Source: Datisca glomerata (taxonomy: Eukaryota; Streptophyta; Magnoliopsida; Cucurbitales; Datiscaceae). Taken from it: a stretch of 64,000 bases of DNA. A program made the position numbers and the translations under genes. The DNA is taken from contig QANY01002976.1 of NCBI GenBank assembly GCA_003255025.1, forward strand, positions 3,456,615 through 3,520,614, given 5' to 3'. The first letter of the stretch is position 1. Every line of letters starts with the position of its first letter. Positions 1 through 12,232 of the stretch are shown piece by piece. The notes beneath the pieces are model-generated. The model did not search any database, was not told the origin of the DNA, and saw only the letters and a list, made by a program, of their open reading frames with translations.

Positions 1-1846
1 GAAGATAGATCATGGTTTAGAGCCGAGCGGTTGACCTTCTAGATTTACACAATTATCTATCCAAGATCCCCATGATCAAGCCTCTTAGTTTTTTTCTCTA
101 ATAATGGAATAATATGGAGAATAGAACGGTTCCCTTAATTGTGTGACCTGGAGACTATAACCATTTATAGATAATTCATCTTTTAATATTTTCATTTTAA
201 TCCATCATAAAAATAGAAATTACCCTATAGTCTCTACACATTAAAGGGTCCACCACCTATCAGATACATCAAAACTCTAATTATCCAAAACCTTATTTGA
301 TCACTTTTTTTTAGTTTTGTTTTATTTGACAGTCTGCAACACTTTACATTTAAGCATCAGAGGCTCTTAGAAGAGGAAACAATCTCCTAGTTCTCTTCGT
401 CTTAGAGTTATTTATCTGTGTTGTGCATATTTTAGGCCGAGAGAGGATCTCTACATGGAGCAGAGATTGCAAGTCACCCCACTATTCGAAGTTCTCGGTT
501 CAAACATTAATTCTCTGCTTGATAAATAAATCAATAATTTTTTTTGTCAAAACATTAGTTTTATTTATTTTTAGATACTCTACCCAAGAATTAATATGAA
601 ATTTTTCACCGCTCAAATATGAAGAAAAAAACATTCATCAATAATTGAACAATCATTCTCATGTGAATGTTAATCTTATTCCCATTCGTTTATCTATTAG
701 AAATCAATTCCGACCATTTTTAAGGATTTGTTTTTATCAAGGAATAATTTTAAGAATTGTCAATTGTTTAATTTGCAATAGATAAACTGGTTGGAAAGAG
801 TTAGACTTTAAAAATTTTACTGTAAAATTAATTCAATAGTTTTATTATTTAATAAAAGAGAAATATCAAAACACTGTCTTATAAAGAGTCTACTATGTTT
901 CCCATTGTGGTTAATAGTGCTTCAATTTAATAAATTTGTATTATTACAAATATTTTTAAAATATTTAATTAATTTAGTATCATTGAAGAAATAAATACAG
1001 TAATATAACATGGTTGTAACTGCAAAATGAGTTGAGTTGAAAATGTAAGTAATAATTTTTTTGAAATCAAAAGATTAATTGCTTAGAGGATAAATATGGG
1101 TATGATGAATTTTAGTTGGACAAATTTATCCAACAAATGATTCTTAAAATGCACGTTTTTAGATATATTAGGAAATGATATGATAGGTTAGAGTAGATAC
1201 TCAAAAAATTAATGTTTTAGCCCATATCACTTTTATTTCAGCCTATGTGATATAAGTATACAAATAGATTAAAGAGTTAATTTATATACAAATAACTACA
1301 TTATAGAAAATTAATATAAAAAATGGCAACAAGTTTCATAAATATCAAATGTAGCCATATTTTGTGACCCCACCTACTAGAAACATTTTCTTTCTATTAT
1401 ACATTTTTACATATTTAATGATTATTTATAAAAAAAAATAAAACTTTATAAACCCACCCTTCTCCCTCTCCTCAAATCTCTCTCTCTGTCTATATATATA
1501 ACGAAAGTGTGTATGTGAGAGAGAGAAAAGATATCTTAGGAGAAAGACATTTATTTAATGATAAATGGAGAGAAAAAATAGGGATGATTAAATATTTACA
1601 ATAAAAAATAAAATGGTAGATTAGTAACTAATTAAATAGGGAGACTATTAAACTTAATGCAATTTGTTAAATGAGCAATTAACTAGGAAAACTAGACCAA
1701 AACAACAAGGGGTTCGAGCACAACTATATCATATTGAACATTAGAAAATGGCTTAAAGTATATATATATATATATAAAGATTTGAAAAAAAATGCCGCGT
1801 TTAGGATTCTTACAAATCATACCCTAAAAGGTTAAACACGAATTTA
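1..1846. other. AT-rich intergenic DNA, no gene seen
   Basis: No open frame of useful length and no recognisable protein motif on either strand. A CT-rich run lies near 1459-1490, followed directly by TA repeats (1491-1500); another TA run sits near 1759-1776. Otherwise it is diffuse AT-rich DNA up to the target-site copy of the retrotransposon at 1847. Confidence 0.7.
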
Positions 1847-1851
1847 CCATC

Positions 1852-2395
1852 TAAACAGGAATAATTCTCGGTGCTCAGTCACGTTAGCAGAGGGGAGAAA
1901 CGATCAAAATAAATGCCACGGAAGCATTAAGGGAATGGTAGAATTTTCCACGTTGGCGGATCTGAAGAAGCTAATCTGGAGTCAAGCACCTAGTCAGGGC
2001 AGCTGAAATGTAAAAGTTGCATAAGAATTCACGAAGGATAGAGAAGTCGATCGAGAGAACCGTTACTACTGTAAACTTGGTTACAATCACAACCATCATT
2101 TGATTTGCCACACTACACCAAAATAATTTGAATTTAAAAAGTTGTTATACTGATAAACAAGGCTCAGTTATTCATTTAAAAGATGAAACAAATCTTGGAA
2201 GATAAATTCAATCTCAAAGAATATTCTATTTATGCTTGTTTTATTTTGGAAATTAGTTTGTGTTACAAACCTATAAATACAGGCCAAATTGTAAATTGAA
2301 GGATCATTGAATACAAGCCATTGCAATTTGCTTACTCTCGTATTTACTGTCTCTTCTCTTTATATTTTTTGTTTTAGAGGATAAATTCATTTACA
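1852..2395 (+). repeat. 5' LTR of the Tat element
   Basis: It aligns along its whole length with 11684-12227, with scattered substitutions. It ends in TTTACA at 2395. The left terminus reads TAAACAGG where the 3' LTR reads TGACAGG. Just inside, TGG at 2399 is the expected start of a primer-binding site, but the following bases do not let me name the tRNA. The stretch CCTATAAATACAGG near 2270 is a plausible TATA region for the retroviral promoter. Confidence 0.92.
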
Positions 2396-2459
2396 TTTTG
2401 GTGTTTTTATTGAAAGCCGAGAGAAAAAGCTCGAGAGTCCTAACCAAAAACACTGAACA

Positions 2460-3971
2460 TGCCTAGAACCAGATCAAACACAGCCTACAATGGAGACTAG
2501 GAAGCCAGAAACACTAACGACCAAACAGATCAACTAGCCCCGCTAGTAGAGTTACTCCAGACAATTCTAATTGGAATGCGAGAGATGGAAGAACGGAATG
2601 CAGAAACACAGCATAGTGCATGGAGAGTTATACAGAAGTATATCCACGCTCTTTAGTAAGATGTGGCCCTGGCGCTTGCTGGGGTCAGCCAAAGAGTCAA
2701 TGACGAGGAATAGGACATCCGTTCTGAGAATAACAGGTGAGAAGCGAGACAAGAAAATCATGAAAACAGTAAGAACATGCAACAAGAAGAAGGAGAAATC
2801 CAATCTTAGAGCCGAGAAAAAGAGAATGCAGAGGAGATATGCCGATCAAGAATAATCACCAAGGAAGCTGTGGAAGAATTATCGAAACAAAAAATGCTGG
2901 AGATGAGGAACCTGGGGAGTACTGGGAAAAAGACCTCAAATCTCTCACACGTACCCCATTGAGTCTAGAGATTCTAGCAGCTCTTGTACCCAAGAAGTTT
3001 GTGGCCCCAAAGTTCAAGTGTGACGAGGGAAAGACTGATTGAGTTGATCATTTTCGTCGTTTCAGGCAGATAATGGCACTATATCAACATAAGGATGAGT
3101 TAATGTGCAGAATGTTCCCAACCAGTCTGGATGGAACGACCCTAAAATGGTATCATTCACTTCATGTTCATTCGATTACTAACTTTGTTGTTATGTCTTC
3201 TGTCTTTCTGGAACAGTACTCCACATATCGAGCAGTAATGGAAGACACGAAGTATCTTCTCATGATCACAATCAAGGAAGGAGCATCCTTACGGGAGTAC
3301 ACCCACGGGTTCAAAGATGAAATGGTGAAGGTCGAAAATTGTGATGATCGGGTGGCTAGACTGGCTTTTGGGAGAGGATTGGGACCAAACTCACCCTTAT
3401 TTAAAGACTTGTCCAAAACAAACCCTTTATCTATGGCAGAGACTTTCCAACGGGCCTAGACTTATATCACACTAAAAGAAGAAAAGAAGAGTATGTTGAA
3501 AGCAAAAGGACAAAGAAAGAAAGAATCACATAAGAGAGAGAGAGAGAGAGGAACACCAAATTAGAAAGGAAGAGAACGAAAAAAATGGAAAAAATCGAGG
3601 AAAGGGGTGGAAAACGAGGAAGAACGGAATACCAGAGGCAAGACTCGAGCAGGCTACATCTGAGGGATAAGGTCTACACATCATTGACCCTCCCAGTAAA
3701 TCAGATCTTATAACAGATAAAAGACAAACTTTGGTTGAAAAGACCAACACCGCTTACAAAAGAACCCAGCTATAAAGACAAGGATAAGTTTTTTTCTTTC
3801 CACAGAAGCAGTGGACATTACACCAGAGATTGCTTCCAACTCAAGGATTATATTGAAGAACTTATAAAAGAGAGGAGCAGAAGCGAGAGACAGAAAAAAA
3901 ACATCGTGGCGATGAAAAGCATGATAATGAGAAACAGCCTATTCGCATTGTCAGCACTATCATTACATTGA
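2460..3971 (+). pseudogene. gag: Tat gag (capsid/nucleocapsid), broken
   Basis: The frame starts at the ATG at 2460 (MPRTRSNTAYNGD) and is soon interrupted by an in-frame stop and shifts. A Retrotrans_gag-type core is read at about 3000-3460, with the motifs MFPTSLDGTTLKWYHSL and SLREYTHGFKDEM, then LAFGRGLGPNSPLF. Downstream at 3780-3870 lies the Tat-type knuckle region FHRSSGHYTRDCFQLKDYI, in which the first cysteine appears replaced by phenylalanine. Gag would form the virus-like particle in the cytoplasm. Purine-rich, lysine/arginine-rich sequence lies between core and knuckle. The order and spacing fit Tat gag; this copy cannot make the full protein. Confidence 0.85.
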
Positions 3972-4024
3972 CAAAATAGGAAGGAACAACAAGGAAAGAA
4001 CATCATAACGATGCACTGGTCATT

Positions 4025-7000
4025 TCGATACAAGTCGGTAATTGCCTCTTAAGAAGATTTCTCGTGGATGATGGAAGCACAGTTAACATTCTGTACCAAA
4101 CCACGTTAGAAAAGATGTCCATGGGAGATCAGAAGCTGCAGGGAAACTTACAACCGTGTATAGGTTTTAATAGAGTTGTCAGCTACTCAGAGGAGATCTT
4201 TACTCTCCTTGTAAGAGCTGAACCTTTTAATCATATGACTGAGTTCGTGATTTTGGATACTTCATCCCCGTACAACGCCATTCTAGGAAGAATGTGACTG
4301 CATAAGGTGAAAACTGTATCGTCAACCTTTTATCAAGTGTTGAAATACCCTTCACCGAAAGGAATCAAAACCATCAAGGAAGACCAAGCTTCAGCCCGTA
4401 TCTATTCTGTAACACCATTACAGTCAGCCAAGAAAACGTGTACTAAAGAAGCAGAGCTTAGACAACCAAAGGAAGCAACTCAATAGCAATCAAAGGACGA
4501 AGGCTCAGACGGCCCGAGATATGAGGCAGGGGAACAGATGGAGCTGGTGTGCTTAGAAGAAGGAACATAGAGGATGATAAACATTGGCACCTACCTCGAG
4601 CAAGCAGAGAAAGACATGTTGATCGATTTCCTATGAAGGGATAAAGATGTTTTTGCTACTACTACGTAAGAAATTCCTAGGATTTCAGAAGAGACTATAT
4701 GCCACAAGTTGAACAGCGATCCGGCAGTAAGACCAGTAAAGCAGAAAAGAAGGAGTTTCGCACCAGAATATAATAAAGCAATAAAATAAAAGTAGGTAAG
4801 CTACTAGACGCAGGGTTCATCAAAGAAGTTGACTACCCGGAGTGGCTGGCCAATGTGGTGATAGTGCAAAAAAAGAATGGTAAATGGAGAATCTGTGTGG
4901 ATTTCACCGACTTAAACAAAGCATGTCCAAAGAATGACTGTCCGCTTCCCAGAATTGACAAATGATGGATGCCACATCTGGACATGAACTCCTCAATTTT
5001 ATGGACGCTTACTCGGGATATAACCAGGTAAAACTGTTCCAACCTGATCAAAAAAAAACTTCTTTATTACTGAATATGACATTTATTGTAATAAACTAAT
5101 GCCCTTTGGGCTAAAAAATGTAGGAGCCAGATACCAGAGATTGGTGAACAAATTATTCCAGAGTCAGATCGGGAGAAATACGGAGGTTTACGTAGATGAC
5201 ATGTTGGTAAAAAGCAAAGAACGAACGAACCATATCCAAGACCTAGATGAGGCTTTCTCGGTCCTAAGAAAGAACTCAGTGAAGCTGAACCTAGAGAAGT
5301 GTACTTTCGGCGTAGCTGCAGGGAAATTCCTCGGCGAGCGATAGAAATTAATCCAGACCAGGTAAAGGCTATAATGGAGATGAAATCCCCGAGGAATAAA
5401 AAAGAAATTCAAGGACTGACAAGGAGACTCGCAGCTCTACAGGTTTATTTCCATATTAACAAATAAATGCAAGCCATTCTTTGAGAAGCTGAGAAAGAGC
5501 TCTACAGAAAAATGGGATGAGGAGTGTGAAAGGGCATTTAGGAGAATTAAGGAGTACTTAACAACGCCCCTACTACTCTCAAAACCAATTCCTGGAGAGA
5601 AAATCCTCTTATATGTTGCAGTTTCAAAAACAGTTGTGAGTGTTGTGCTCGTTAGAGAAGAAGAAAATAAGCAGAAGCCCATCTATTTCGTCAGTAAAAG
5701 CTTGGAGGCCGCAGGGACGAGAAATAAAATGATGGAAAAAATTGGTATTGGCCATCGTAACTGCCACAAGGAAGCTCAGGCCTTATTTCCAAGGACACAA
5801 CATTAGAGTATTGACGAACACACCTGTTAAAAGTCTACTGCACTCCTCAGAGGTGACTGGAAGAATGGAAAATGGGCAATCGAATTAAACCAGTATGAGA
5901 TCAGCTATGAACCCATAACTTCAATCAAGGGGCAAGTGTTTGCAGATTTCATCACAGATTTTATTGGATAAGTGATTAGTCCAGAGCAGCCTAAAGAAAT
6001 AGAAGACGAGTTTTGGAAACTATATGTTGATGGCGCTTCTAATAATAAGGGAGCTAAAGCTGGAGTAGTGGTGCAAACCCCATTTAGAGAAACCTTAGAA
6101 CATTCTATCTCATTTGGATTCAATGCATAGAACAACGAGACTGAATATAATGTGCTAATAGCTGGAATATCATTACTACGAGAATATGAAATAACCAACA
6201 TGAAAATTTTTTGTGATTCTATGTTAATTTTCGAGCAGGTAACGGAAGAATGCGTAGCTAAATATGAGAGAATGATAAGTTATTTACATTAGGCAAGAGA
6301 ATTACTGAACTCGTTAAAATGCTATGAGATTCAGCAAATTTTGAGAACTGAGAATGGACAAGCAAATGCGCTAGCAAATTTGGGCTCATCTTTACGATTC
6401 CCAGAAACGTGCCTATAGAATTCTTGGAAAAACTGAGTGTTCAGTCCTCGTCAAACATCATTGCTGAAGTGGAAACCGAAGAAGAGCTCAGCTGGCAACA
6501 CGATTTAATCCTCTATCTCAAAAAAAGAGTACCCCCTGAAGAAACACTCCTAGCGAAAAAAGACCAGTAACAAATTGCAAGGTACACGTTAATAAATGGA
6601 TTATTGTATAGAAAATCTTTTTTAGGACCATACTTAAATGCTTAAAGGTGAAAGAAGCACAGTACGTCCTAGCTGAAATTCATGAAGGAATATGTGGAAA
6701 TCATACTGAAGGAAGGTCATTGGCTCACAAAGTCATAAATCAAGGATACTACTGGCCTGGAATGCATCGAGACGCCAAGCAATATGTGAGAAATGTGAGA
6801 GATGCCAGTGATTCGCCACAATCACCAGAATGGCTCCAGGAGAACTGAACACACTAGCAAGCCCATGGCCCTTCATGCAGTGGGCGTTCGACATTGTCGG
6901 TCCACTCCCTATGGCGCCAGTTCAGAAGGGCTCTTGCTAGTAGCCACATATTATTTCATGAAGTGGATAAAAGCATAAGCTTTCGCGAGAGTCAGGGAAG

Positions 7001-7723
7001 AAGAAGTTAAGGGTTTTTTGTGGAAACACATAATATGCAGATATGGAATACCAAATATATTTGTCTCAGATAATGGACTACAGTTCACAGGCAAAATTGT
7101 TAAAGGCTTCTGTGAAGGATTGAACATCACCAATCGCTTCTCTACTCCATACTACCCATAAGGAAAAGGGCAAGCCGAGAGGTCAAACCGTATTATACTC
7201 GACAACATGAAGAAGCAACTAGAGTCAGCGAAAGAAAAATGGGTAGAGGTGCTACCAGTTGTGTTGTGGGCATATAGAACTACTCCTAGAGAAGACAATG
7301 GAAAACACATTCGCCATAGCATTCGGGGCAAAAACGGTAATTTCTGTCAAAATTGGAAGCCCATCAGTGAGATCATAGTTGAATGAGCAACCCAATGATG
7401 AACTCCTCAAGAGAAGTCTGAATCAATTGGAGGAATGAAGAAAAGCTTCCCTAGTTAGAAAAAAATGATTTTCCGAAAAAAATGATTTTTCGAAAAAAAT
7501 GAGACCCTATTTTTCGAAAAAAATGAAGAAACGGGAATTCCAAAAGGGGGATCTAGTCCTAAGAAAAGTCTTTCAATCAGAGGGGAAGTTTAGGCCAACT
7601 TAGGAAGGACCATACATCGTCAATGGCATAGGAGGAACTAGGTACTACTACTTAACGACAGAGGAAGGAGCAGGCCTGGCAAAACCATGGAATGCGTTTC
7701 ATTTAAAGAAGTACTTTGTGTAA
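4025..7723 (+). pseudogene. pol: Tat pol: protease, RT, RNase H, second RNase H, integrase (broken)
   Basis: Domains in order. Protease at 4040-4300: FLVDDGSTVNILYQ, the D-[DS]-G type active site of this lineage. RT at about 4795-5340: WRICVDFTDLNKACPKN and PFGLKNVGARYQRLVNKLF, then the catalytic YVDD in VYVDDMLVKSK near 5190-5220. RNase H at about 5500-5960, ending near GQVFADFITDFIG. A second, archaeal-type RNase H at about 6010-6410: WKLYVDGASNNKGAKAG and NETEYNVLIAGISLL. Integrase at about 6650-7720: the zinc-binding start HEGICGNHTEG and YYWPGMHRDA, then WAFDIVGPLP near 6885, and the end FHLKKYFV with stop TAA at 7721-7723. Several in-frame stops and shifts make it a pseudogene. Confidence 0.9.
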
Positions 7724-7830
7724 TTATGATTTTATAATGAATATTTCTCCCAGTGGTTTTTTCCCGAAGGGTTTTCCATGTAAAAATATATGGTGTCAAC
7801 TCTCTAACTCTTCTTCCAGGAAAACACAGA

Positions 7831-8190
7831 AAGGAACTAAGGGCACAAGTCCTGGGGAGGGTAATTCATAAGTCCTACTCTCGGAAGGAACTAAGGGCAT
7901 AAGTTCTTGGGAGGGGCTATTCATAAGTCTTACTCTCAGAATGAACTAAGGGCGCAAGTCCTTGGGAGGGAAAATTTATAAGTCCTACTCCTCGAAGGAA
8001 TTAAGGGCGCAAGTCCTTGGAAGAGGCAGTTCATAAATCCTACTCCTCGAAGGAACTAAGGACGTAAACTCCTTGAGAGTGGCAACCCATATGTCCTACT
8101 CCTAGAAGGAACTAAGGACGTAAATCCTTGAGAGGGGCAACCCATATGTCCTACTCTCAAAAGGAATTGAGACACAAGCCTCGATGGTCA
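7831..8190 (+). repeat. Tandem repeat block 1 of the Tat element, ~55-bp unit, about 7 copies
   Basis: Units begin with GAAGGAACTAAGGGC or a close variant at about 7831, 7885, 7940, 7995, 8050, 8106 and 8161. Each also carries AAGTCCTTGGGAGGG and AAGTCCTACTC. The period is 54-56 bp with point differences. It lies directly downstream of the pol stop, where Tat elements often carry tandem repeats. Confidence 0.9.
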
Positions 8191-8264
8191 AAATGCAAGA
8201 ATAGAAGAAAGAGAATCCTTTAAAAAACAGAAGAAAAATGTAGAAGAATGAAAAGTTGAGAAGT

Positions 8265-8575
8265 TTATAAAGCTTCAGAAGTTAAGCCTAGACCAGAAGC
8301 CAGGGCTAAGCTAGACAAACAGGCTCTAAAACTCATAATATAAAAAGTTTCGAAGAGTTAAGCCCAGAGCATAAGGTAGAGTTGGACCTTGACCAAAAGG
8401 TAGAACGAAGCTCAGACTAGAAAACTCTAAAGCTCATAATATAAAAGCTTCAAAGAGCTAAGCTCAGACCAGAAGGTAGAGCTCGACCTTATCCAAAAGT
8501 TTGAACGAAGCTCAGACCAAAAAATTCAGAAATTCGTAATTAGAAAGTTTTAGAAGCTAAACTAGAGCAGAAAGC
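8265..8575 (+). repeat. Tandem repeat block 2 of the Tat element, ~100-bp unit, about 3 copies
   Basis: Diverged units share CTCATAATATAAAA (near 8332 and 8433) followed by AAGCTCAGACCAGAAGGTAG-like text. The unit length is near 100 bp and the copies are clearly less alike than in block 1. It lies between block 1 and the 3' end of the antisense gene. Confidence 0.7.
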
Positions 8576-8730
8576 TCAAACCTGAACACCAAAAGCTTAA
8601 TCACTTCAAAGGTTATTATTTCATTTCAAGTAGCACAAGTGGACATCAATGAGGTAAAAAATTTCAGATTAATGATCCCGATTGATATAATTTTGAAGAA
8701 AGATAAAAGGCAAAGAATTTGAAACAACTT

Positions 8731-10829
8731 CTACATTGATAAAATTAAAGTACATATAAAATTGCATCTTGCTTTAAAAAAACTAAAGGGAAGCAACATC
8801 CACATATTGCACTTAGAAGAGACCCCCGTGAGGGCGAAGGCAAAGTGAGCATCGTCAGCAGCTTTAGGAGGGCTAATCTCAGCTCGGCCTACAGAAGTAG
8901 TGGCTTCACTATGCTCATCAATAGGAACATCACAGAGAGGTTTCCTTGGAGAAACCTTCAATAAGCCATCTCTATAACCCACACTATAAATCACCTGCTC
9001 AGCTTCATCGAAGAGGGCCTGGTACTCCTCTCCAATCTCTTTCTCTTTTTGCTCTAGAGCCTGAGGCTTGCTTGCCTTAGCAGCTACCAAAGCCTCCTCA
9101 ACAGCCTTTAGTGCCTCCTTTGCAGCTCCTAGAGAACCCGCTAGACTAGAAATCTCTGCCTTAGCCCCATCAAGTTCTAATGCATGTTTTATCACTGTCT
9201 CGTCTAGCACGGACTTTGACTCTTTCAGTTGAGCAACTTCATTGCGAAGACCTTCAATAATGCCAGCAGAATGGGCTACATCCCTTCGAAGCTTGTGCAA
9301 TGCCAAGTCTCGGGCAGCATGATGCTTTTGAAGAGCATTATGATGAATAAGGGCCTGAGGAAAAAACAAAGATGATAAGAAAAAGGAAGAAAATAGTTAA
9401 GGAAAGGGAAAAAGACAAAGAGTTGTACCCTGACTATGTCGTGGCTGAGAGAAGAAACTAGGTCACCGATCCCTGAGCTGCGAGTCCTGACCAGATCACC
9501 TTCAGAATTAATTCTGCGAGCAACTGCATGAGACGACTGAGCACTGTCTAGGAAATAGACTTTCGAGGGTATGTCGGCAAATTTTCTGAACGACCAAGGG
9601 GAGGGACCACCAATAGCACCCTAAGATCCAGAAGTAGGGTCTTGGCTGGTATCTGGCAGAGCTGGCGTGGGAGCAGTGAGATGGGGAGGGGTAGCAGCAC
9701 CAGGGGGTAAATCCTCGCCCTAAATGGGGTAGCAGCACTGGGGGGTAAATCCTCGCCCTAGAAGAACTCTTCTGGTCTGATCTGGGGTGAGTTCACCTCC
9801 CAACTTCACCCACCATGGTGCGAAGATGTTTAGACATGATCAGCTTCTCCTTCACTCTCTTAAATAGGATATTATCCCCTAAAGAGTCAGAAGAAGAACT
9901 GCTAGGGGAAGAGTGTCGCGAATCTCTCACTCGGTAGGAAGGAGATGATGGAGTAGATGTGGTAAATGGAGCTAAATGAAGAATGATGGACAAGTCTCAT
10001 GGTAGAACATACAGTGGTACAGCAACAAGACGCGACTGAACTTGAGGGTTGAGAGCAAGCAAGTGTGACGTCCCCGCGCGAGTCTAGGAGATCAGACCAC
10101 TTTCTGTGCCGGCAGCAAAAGGTAAGAATCAACTTCTCTGCGTTCTCCTGAGTTATGTAGGGCTTCTTATTCTTAAGCTTATCTAAAGGAAAATAGAGAA
10201 CCAACATAAAAAAATGAACGATAGAGAGAGAAAAAATAAATAAGAGTAGATTTAAAGGAAAATGGAGTTTGGAAATGGGGTTCCGGCTACTTACTGAAAG
10301 TCTCCCAATTTCTGGAAATTCTCCAGTGGCTATCACCGCCCCAATTTTTACAAATGACCAGAACATCCCTCTCCCAGTTTTTATCACCTGGGGGAAGATT
10401 AGTCACCATCGGTCCCCTCTTTTCTAAAGTTCGATTTGCAAGGTAGTAAATCCCATCCCTAGGTTCGATTACGTAACAGCATCTCAATTCGTCGACCCCT
10501 AAATCAAAACCAAACCTCTTATTCAATGCCTCAAAACCAAGGAGAATCCTGTAAGTACTGGGAGTGAATTGTGAAGGGGAAAGGCCACACCAGTGGAAAA
10601 ACTCTTAGAAAAATGGGGAGAAAGGAAGTCTGAGACCCAAGGCGAAGTACATAGGACTTAATGTTATTTCGTATAGGGGCTTAAAAGGCTAACCCGGTGT
10701 TCCACTCTCACCTAATCCAACTATGAAGTCAGATGGGAAAGCTTCATGAAAGATGGAAAGAAATTCATTAAGCTCAGCTGGATTCTGACTAAGGGTACAG
10801 TAGGCTTAAATTCGACCCTCCCAACTCAT
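8731..10829 (-). pseudogene. Antisense, intron-containing gene inside the Tat element (gypsy-type PF04195-like protein with coiled coil)
   Basis: Read on the minus strand from the ATG at 10829 (MSWEGRI). The first exon runs to about 10295 and is open except for three stops. It contains YFALGLRLPFSPFF, FHWCGLSPSQFTP and TYRILLGFEALNKRFGFDL, matching the plant 'putative gypsy type transposon' family (PF04195) as I know it. A first intron is suggested by donor GTAAGT at 10294-10289 and acceptor TTAG ending at 10183 (112 bp), continuing with DKLKNKKPYITQENAEKLIL. A second intron, donor GTACAA near 9427 and acceptor CTCAG near 9358, leads to a helical coiled-coil region of about 130 residues rich in A, E, K and L, ending at 8731. 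The function of these proteins is unknown. Intermediate exons (10180-9430) are less certain. Confidence 0.72.
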
Positions 10830-11189
10830 GGCTACTGGAATTGTTAGTAGGAAAGAAGAGAAGAGAAGAGGTAATAGAAGACTTACGAAGAAAAAGGGAG
10901 AAAAGTAAGTAAGATGAAGTGAGAGAGTGAGAATTTATATTGACTTGGGGCACGAAGGACTACAGAAATTAATAAAGAAAAATGAAATGATGACTGACAT
11001 GCACTCGATTGAAGGGAAAGTTGTAGGGGAAAATGGATCGTCCTTACTAATACCATTCAGGGGTTGACATTTGGAAAGAATGATGGCGCATTCTGACAAA
11101 AAGGTAATAACTGCTATTAAATCTAAGCACAAGGATGGGAAGCGACGAAAGAAATGATTGAGAAGAGTCAAAATGTCAGAACAAAATTC

Positions 11190-11480
11190 AAGGCGCTAGA
11201 GTCAAAGACCCTTAGCGAGAACGAAAATCAAGCGCCAGATCAAATTCTAGCGAGAGAGAAATTCGAGCTCCATATCAGACCCTAGGAAAAATGGAACAGA
11301 GAGCCAGATCAGACCCCTAGCGTAGAACGAAAGCTGAACGTCAGACCAGACTCTTATCGAGAGTGGAAATTAGAGCACCAGATTAGATTCTTATCGCCAA
11401 ATCAGGCTTTTTACAAGAACGGGAATTAGAAGGCCATGTCATATTCTTAGCGAGCACGAGAATTAAAACCTCGGAATAGA
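11190..11480 (+). repeat. Tandem repeat block 3 of the Tat element, ~50-bp degenerate unit
   Basis: Repeated phrases of the type CAGACC-CTAGCGAGAACGAAA-GCGCCAGAT recur about every 45-55 bp, for example AGCGAGAACGAAAATC near 11215 and AGCGTAGAACGAAAG near 11320. The copies are strongly diverged. It lies just upstream of the 3' LTR. Confidence 0.65.
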
Positions 11481-11674
11481 ACATTATGAGAACAGTAGAA
11501 TGAAACAAAAGAACGCACACGCGACCCTCAAACGCACGTCATTCGGTAAAGCAACTCTATAATTGTTGATAACTTTTGCAGGTCATTATTATTGCAGGTC
11601 TTAATAAATCTAATGTCAAGGATCGAGAGATCAGATCATTACACCTGATGAAGAAATACTTCATCAAGTATAAT

Positions 11675-11683
11675 GGGGGAAAA
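11675..11683 (+). promoter_or_regulatory. Polypurine tract of the Tat element
   Basis: The nine-purine run GGGGGAAAA touches the 3' LTR start TGACAGG at 11684. This is the position where plus-strand DNA synthesis is primed in LTR retrotransposons. Confidence 0.85.
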
Positions 11684-12227
11684 TGACAGGATTAATTCTC
11701 GATGCTCAGCTACGTCAGTAGAGGGGAGAAACGATCAAAGTAAATGCCACTGAAGCATTAAGGGAATGGTGGAATTTGTCATGTTTGTGGATCTGAAGAA
11801 GCTAATTTAGAGTCAAGCGTCTAGTCAGGGCAGCTGAAATGTAAAAGTTGCATAGGAATTCATGAATAATAGAGAAGTCGATCGAGAGAACCGTTACCAC
11901 TGTAAACTTGGTAGTAATCACAACCATCATCCGATTTGTCACACTAAACCAAAATAATTCAAATTTAAAAAGTTATTATATTGATAAGCAAAGCTTAGTT
12001 ATTCCCTTAAAAGATGAAGTAAATCTTGGAATATAAACTCAATCTCAAAGAATATTTTGTTTATGCCTGTTTTATTTCAAAAATTAGTTTATGTTACAGG
12101 CCTATAAATTCAGGTCAAATTGTAAATTGAAGGATCATCGAATACAAGCCATTGTAACTTGCTTACTCTCATATTTACTTTCTCTGCTCTTGATATTTTT
12201 TGTTTTAGAGGAAAAAATTCTTTTACA
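11684..12227 (+). repeat. 3' LTR of the Tat element
   Basis: 544 bp, starting TGACAGG and ending TTTTACA, so it keeps the canonical TG...CA ends. It is homologous over its full length to 1852-2395. It is followed at once by the second target-site copy CCATC (12228-12232). Confidence 0.93.
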
Positions 12228-12232
12228 CCATC

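Larger units (their letters stand above)
1847..12232 (+). mobile_element. Complete, inactive Ty3/gypsy LTR retrotransposon, Tat lineage
   Basis: Two 544-bp LTRs (1852-2395 and 11684-12227) are bounded by the 5-bp target-site duplication CCATC (1847-1851 and 12228-12232). The interior holds gag, then protease, reverse transcriptase, RNase H, a second RNase H of the archaeal type, and integrase on the plus strand. A 4-kb 3' region follows with tandem repeats and an antisense gene. A second RNase H and an enlarged 3' region with antisense genes are known traits of the Tat lineage (Ogre, Retand, Grande type). A purine tract precedes the 3' LTR. Stops and frameshifts in gag and pol, and many LTR mismatches, show an old, non-autonomous copy. 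The 5' LTR start is eroded (TA with one extra A, instead of TG). Confidence 0.93.

Noticed and set aside
7831..8190. Regular repeats that might suggest a CRISPR array
   Set aside because: Units are directly joined without unique spacers, vary between copies, and lie in a plant retrotransposon. They are ordinary tandem repeats.
10935..11171. Minus-strand open frame upstream of the antisense Tat gene
   Set aside because: It has no motif and overlaps non-coding spacer; it could be leader sequence of the antisense gene, but I cannot support a protein.
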